A stretch of 14,015 bases of DNA from AC-37 sp036382905 (lineage in GTDB: Bacteria > Actinomycetota > Thermoleophilia > Solirubrobacterales > Thermoleophilaceae). Below are positions 11,530 to 14,015 of the stretch, in pieces; the stretch's first letter is position 1; every line of letters starts with the position of its first letter. Location of the stretch: contig DASVPL010000131.1 of NCBI GenBank assembly GCA_036382905.1, positions 1-14,015 on the forward strand, in the 5' to 3' direction. A model generated the notes under the pieces. It did not search any database and was not told where the DNA came from. It was given only the letters and a program-made list of their open reading frames with translations. The position numbers and the translations under genes are program-made.

Positions 11530-12606
11530 GTGGACGCCGCCGCCCTCCGCGCCGAGTTCCCCGTGCTGGCGCAGCTCGCCTACCTGAACGCCGGGACCCA
11601 GGGCCCGGTGCCGGCCCGAGCCGCCGCCGCGGCCACCGCCACCGTTGAGCACGAGCGCGACGCGGGGCGCGGCGACACCGCGCACTTCGAGGCGCTGTTC
11701 GCCCTCGGCGAGCGGATGCGCGCGCACGTGGCGCGCCTGTTCGCCTGCGACGCCGACGAGGTCGCGCTGACCCATTCGACGACCGACGGCATGAACGCCG
11801 TGCTGGGAGCGCTCGACCTGGGCCCGGGCGACGAGGTGCTGACGAGCGACGAGGAGCACCCCGGCCTGCTCGGCCCGCTCGCGACCAACCGCGACCGGCG
11901 CGGGTTCGACGTGCGCGTGGCCCCGTTCGCCGAGATCGCGAACGCGATCGGGCCACGCACGAAGCTCGTGGCCTGCTCGCACGTCTCGTGGGTGAACGGC
12001 AAGGTGGTCGACACCGCGGCGCTCGCCGCCGCCGACCCGCTCGTGCTGTTCGACGGCGCCCAGGGCCTCGGCGCGCTGCCGACCCCGATGCGCGAGCTCG
12101 GCTGCGACTTCTACGGCGCCGCCGGCCAGAAGTGGCTCTGCGGACCGGACGGCAACGGCTACCTCTACGTGCGCGGCGACCTCTCCGCGGACCTCCCCGC
12201 ACCGTGGTCGAGCTACACGACCTTCGCCGATCCGAGCGACCCGCTCGGATCGGGCCTCAAGCCCGGCGCGCGGCGCTTCGACCTCGGCTTCTCGGCGCCG
12301 CACTGGTCCTGGTCGGTCGCCGCGCTCGACCTGCTGGCCGACGCCGGCTGGGACGAGCTGCTCGCGCGCGGACCGGCGCTGGCCGCGCGGCTGGCCGGCG
12401 AGCTCACCGAGCGCGGAGTGCAGGTCGAGCCGCGCGGGCCCTCGACGCTCGTCTCCTGGCGCTCCGAGGACGAAGCCGCGGAGACGCGGCGGCTCGCGGA
12501 CGCGGGCGTCCGGGTGCGCGACATCCCGGGGCACGGCCTGGTGCGCGCCTCGGTGGGCGCGTGGTCGAGCGAGGAGGACCTAGAGCGCCTGCTGGCGGCG
12601 CGCTAG
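11530..12606 (+). CDS. Class V aminotransferase (cysteine desulfurase/EgtE-like fold)
   Basis: PLP-dependent enzyme of 358 residues. The order is typical of class V: YLNAGTQGPVP near 18-28, THSTTDGMNAVLGAL near 81-95 (cofactor phosphate loop), DEEHPG with His110 stacking on PLP, LFDGAQGLGALP with Asp175 and Gln178, then the Schiff-base Lys201 in YGAAGQKWLCGPDGNGYLYV. It could be a cysteine/selenocysteine desulfurase-like lyase, an EgtE-like C-S lyase or an isopenicillin-N-epimerase-like protein. The active-site loop Cys of true IscS/SufS desulfurases is not evident, so a housekeeping iron-sulfur role is less likely. The start is GTG at 11530 (AGGA eight bases upstream). It is divergent from the metallohydrolase and overlaps the TetR stop by four bases. 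Confidence 0.87.
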   Translation: MDAAALRAEFPVLAQLAYLNAGTQGPVPARAAAAATATVEHERDAGRGDTAHFEALFALGERMRAHVARLFACDADEVALTHSTTDGMNAVLGALDLGPGDEVLTSDEEHPGLLGPLATNRDRRGFDVRVAPFAEIANAIGPRTKLVACSHVSWVNGKVVDTAALAAADPLVLFDGAQGLGALPTPMRELGCDFYGAAGQKWLCGPDGNGYLYVRGDLSADLPAPWSSYTTFADPSDPLGSGLKPGARRFDLGFSAPHWSWSVAALDLLADAGWDELLARGPALAARLAGELTERGVQVEPRGPSTLVSWRSEDEAAETRRLADAGVRVRDIPGHGLVRASVGAWSSEEDLERLLAAR

Positions 12607-13277
12607 CAGCCGGCGGACTGCGCGGCGCGGACGGCCGCGCGCGGGCCGACGTACGGCGCCAGCGCGATGTAGACGAGGTCCGGCGTCATTCGCGGGAGCT
12701 CGCGCACCCGGCCGTGGAAGATCTCGTCGTAGATCAGCGAGTAGAGCGCGCCGACCACCGCCTGCGCCGTCAGCTCCGGGATCGTGAGCCCCGCCGGCGC
12801 CTCGTGGCGGCCCGGCGCAAGCAGCTCGGTGAAGTGCTGGAGGACCGCGTCGCGGCGCTCGAGCGCACGCGGCCCGGCGGCGAGTATCTCGATGATGCAG
12901 AAGCGGGCCAGCGCGGGGCGCGAGGCCAGCCGCTCGAGCAGGATCCCCAGCGCCGAGGCGACGCGCTCCGCCCACGCCGGCCGGCCCTCGTACGCCTCGA
13001 CCACCGAGCCCATGAGCTGGCGCGTGATCTCGTCGTACGCGGCGATGAAGCACTCCTCCTTGTCGCTGAAGTGCTCGTAGAACGTCTTCCGCGAGACGGC
13101 GGCCTGCCCGATCACGTCGGCGACCGTCGTTGCGGCGTACCCCTTGGCGGCCACGCGCTCGATCACGGCGTCGATCATCCGCTCGCGCTGCGAGCGGAGG
13201 ACGACCTCACGCGGGAGGTTGTGGCGCCCGCGTGGCAGCTCGTGCGCGAGGCGCAGCGGTGCCTCGGAAGGACTCAC
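12603..13277 (-). CDS. TetR-family transcriptional regulator
   Basis: DNA-binding one-component regulator, 224 residues. The N-terminal helix-turn-helix (about 30-75) reads RERMIDAVIERVAAKGY, TTVADVIGQAAVSRKTFYEHF, SDKEECF; this is the standard TetR pattern. The C-terminal ligand/dimer domain (about 85-215) has no recognisable class. The start GTG at 13277 has AGGGA immediately upstream, too close for a normal Shine-Dalgarno, so it may be near-leaderless. A 20-residue arm (LRLAHELPRGRHNLPREVV) precedes the HTH. The gene faces a long A-rich intergenic region with repeated GAAACA boxes and, beyond it, the secreted-protein gene. These are natural candidates for its operator and target. Confidence 0.92.
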   Translation of the reverse strand: MSPSEAPLRLAHELPRGRHNLPREVVLRSQRERMIDAVIERVAAKGYAATTVADVIGQAAVSRKTFYEHFSDKEECFIAAYDEITRQLMGSVVEAYEGRPAWAERVASALGILLERLASRPALARFCIIEILAAGPRALERRDAVLQHFTELLAPGRHEAPAGLTIPELTAQAVVGALYSLIYDEIFHGRVRELPRMTPDLVYIALAPYVGPRAAVRAAQSAGC

Positions 13278-13287
13278 TCCCTGGACA

Positions 13288-13312
13288 GTACCTACGCCCC
13301 AAGAACAGAAAC
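13288..13312 (-). promoter_or_regulatory. Weak candidate promoter of the TetR gene
   Basis: Minus strand: GTTT (13312-13309), 15 bases, AGGTAC (13293-13288), resembling SigB/SigF promoters at 8 of 10 positions. It ends 10 bases before the GTG. The -35 part lies inside the first GAAACA box, so a protein bound there would block it. Confidence 0.25.
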
Positions 13313-13381
13313 ATGGGGGGGTTATCCAGAAACACCAAAGGGGTAGCTGGAAACATCGGCGTTTAAGAAGACGCCGAAACA
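13306..13381. repeat. Phased GAAACA boxes, 21-bp imperfect direct repeats
   Basis: GAAACA occurs at 13308, 13329, 13350 and 13376, with steps of 21, 21 and 26 bp. Units one and two (13306-13326, 13327-13347) both begin CAGAAACA and share GGG, TA and a final C, 14 of 21 positions. Unit three starts TGGAAACAT. A half copy GAACA is at 13303. The 21-bp step is two helical turns, which fits protein binding on one DNA face. The tract is notably A-rich for this genome. Confidence 0.55.
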
Positions 13382-13499
13382 GACAGCGCCGGGAACGCCA
13401 AGCCGAACTGGAAGCCCGCGAGGCGCCCCGGCACCGCATAGAACAGCGTAGAGGCGCCTGCCATGGCCGGCAACGCCGCTGCGGGAGAGGCAGGAGAGA
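13357..13499 (+). other. Leader region of the secreted-protein gene
   Basis: A hairpin CGGCGT/ACGCCG (13357-13362 with 13371-13376, loop TTAAGAAG) is followed by about 120 non-coding bases. These contain AGGCGCC (13421-13427) and its inverted copy GGCGCCT (13453-13459), which could pair. AGGAG at 13492-13496 serves as the Shine-Dalgarno. I do not recognise a known riboswitch here and found no clear -10/-35 on the plus strand. Confidence 0.35.
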
Positions 13500-14015
13500 A
13501 TGAAGGTACGTACGAAGGCCGCCGCCGCGATCTGCGGTGCGATTGCCACCGTCGCGATCACGGCCATGGCGGCCTGGGCAGCGGGATCGACCACGATCAC
13601 GCCGGCCGGCGACTACACCAAGGCGTCGCTCAAGTCCGGGACGAACGCCCAGTTCACCATCGCCGGCTTCCTGTCGGTGACGTGCAACCAGTCGACGAGC
13701 GCGCCGACCTCGCCGCTTGGGACCAACACGAAGAACCAGATCCCGCCGGCGCCCGGCAACCACAACGCCAGCGGGGCCGTCACCCTGCCGGTGAACGCGC
13801 CGAGCTTCACCAACAACGGCGGGGCGTGCCCCACCAGCCTGTCCGGTGTCACGGCGACCACGACCACCAGCGGAAGCTGGACCCTGTCGGGCCAGAACGG
13901 CTCGCCGATCACGGGCTCGCTCACGATCCCGAAGGCCGGTGCCGTGACCAGCACGAGCAACGGTTGCACGATCACCGTCGCCCCGAGCGGCCCGGTGAGC
14001 GTCGGCGGGACGTGG
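13500..14015 (+). CDS. Secreted protein of unknown function (C-terminus outside window)
   Basis: The first 172 codons are visible; the frame is open to the right edge. A clear Sec signal peptide comes first: MKVRTKAAAAICGAIATVAI, then TAMAAWA with cleavage near residue 27. The mature part is rich in Thr, Ser, Gly, Pro and Asn, with alternating hydrophobic residues (GDYTKASLKSG, QFTIAGFLSVTCNQS, SGSWTLSGQNGSPITGSLTI), suggesting a beta-sandwich. Three mature Cys (VTCNQ, GACPT, NGCTI) could form disulfides. No anchor or catalytic motif is seen. The ATG at 13500 follows AGGAG with a short three-base gap. I do not recognise the family; a cell-surface or extracellular role is inferred only from the export signal. 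Confidence 0.75.
   Translation, partial: MKVRTKAAAAICGAIATVAITAMAAWAAGSTTITPAGDYTKASLKSGTNAQFTIAGFLSVTCNQSTSAPTSPLGTNTKNQIPPAPGNHNASGAVTLPVNAPSFTNNGGACPTSLSGVTATTTTSGSWTLSGQNGSPITGSLTIPKAGAVTSTSNGCTITVAPSGPVSVGGTW

Noticed and set aside
11988..13346. Long plus-strand open frame across the end of the aminotransferase and the TetR gene
   Set aside because: It has shadow composition with no domain, and it crosses two well-supported genes in other frames.
13313..13366. 17-codon frame starting ATG inside the A-rich repeats
   Set aside because: No ribosome-binding site and no promoter positioned for leaderless start; the repeat periodicity explains the sequence better.
13303..13381. Possible CRISPR array
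   Set aside because: The repeated core is only 6-8 bases with two or three weak longer matches, and no cas genes are near.
13481..13490. GCGGGAGAGG, similar to the start of glycine riboswitch aptamers
   Set aside because: It lies 10 bases before the AUG with no room for the rest of an aptamer; it is simply purine-rich sequence near the ribosome-binding site.

Overview
This window is high-GC DNA with dense, strongly GC3-biased genes, GTG starts and several apparently leaderless transcripts. That points to an actinobacterium. The secreted Rpf-like transglycosylase, the DUF3618/holin-X stress genes and the IF3 with an Actinobacteria-like core fit this. My best guess is the Thermoleophilia (Solirubrobacterales-like), but that is an inference from gene style and not a measurement.

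Positions 1-9247 hold the classical translation cluster, read right to left on the minus strand: thrS, infC, rpmI, rplT, a SpoU/TrmH-family RNA methyltransferase, pheS and pheT (cut by the window edge). In many bacteria infC, rpmI and rplT are adjacent. Here they are separated by about 2.6 kb. That insert holds a three-gene minus-strand envelope/stress operon (a LEA/DUF883-like membrane-anchored protein, a holin-X protein and a DUF3618 protein, positions 4586-6134) and a plus-strand GNAT acetyltransferase (3710-4558). infC has its own leader with a good -10 box (TATACT). That box lies exactly where a 32-codon cysteine-containing ORF would start without a leader.

Positions 9248-9549 are a divergent intergenic region with a LexA-like palindrome and a GC-rich, foldable leader. 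It precedes a secreted Rpf-type transglycosylase (9550-10044) that ends in a strong hairpin. Next comes a polytopic membrane protein whose Shine-Dalgarno and AUG both lie inside a perfect 12-bp inverted repeat (10101-10151).

Positions 10748-13277 hold a glyoxalase-II-like metallo-beta-lactamase protein (minus), a class V aminotransferase (plus) and a TetR regulator (minus). Both convergent junctions (10748-10751 and 12603-12606) are made by opposing TAG stop codons sharing one CTAG. The last 740 bases hold an unusually A-rich intergenic stretch with GAAACA boxes at 21-bp steps, then the start of a secreted protein of unknown function that runs off the right edge.

The most interesting signals are the leaderless Cys-containing leader ORF before infC, the hairpin that covers the start of the membrane-protein gene, the split ribosomal operon and the phased GAAACA boxes. 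I see no RNA genes, CRISPR array, insertion sequence or prophage.
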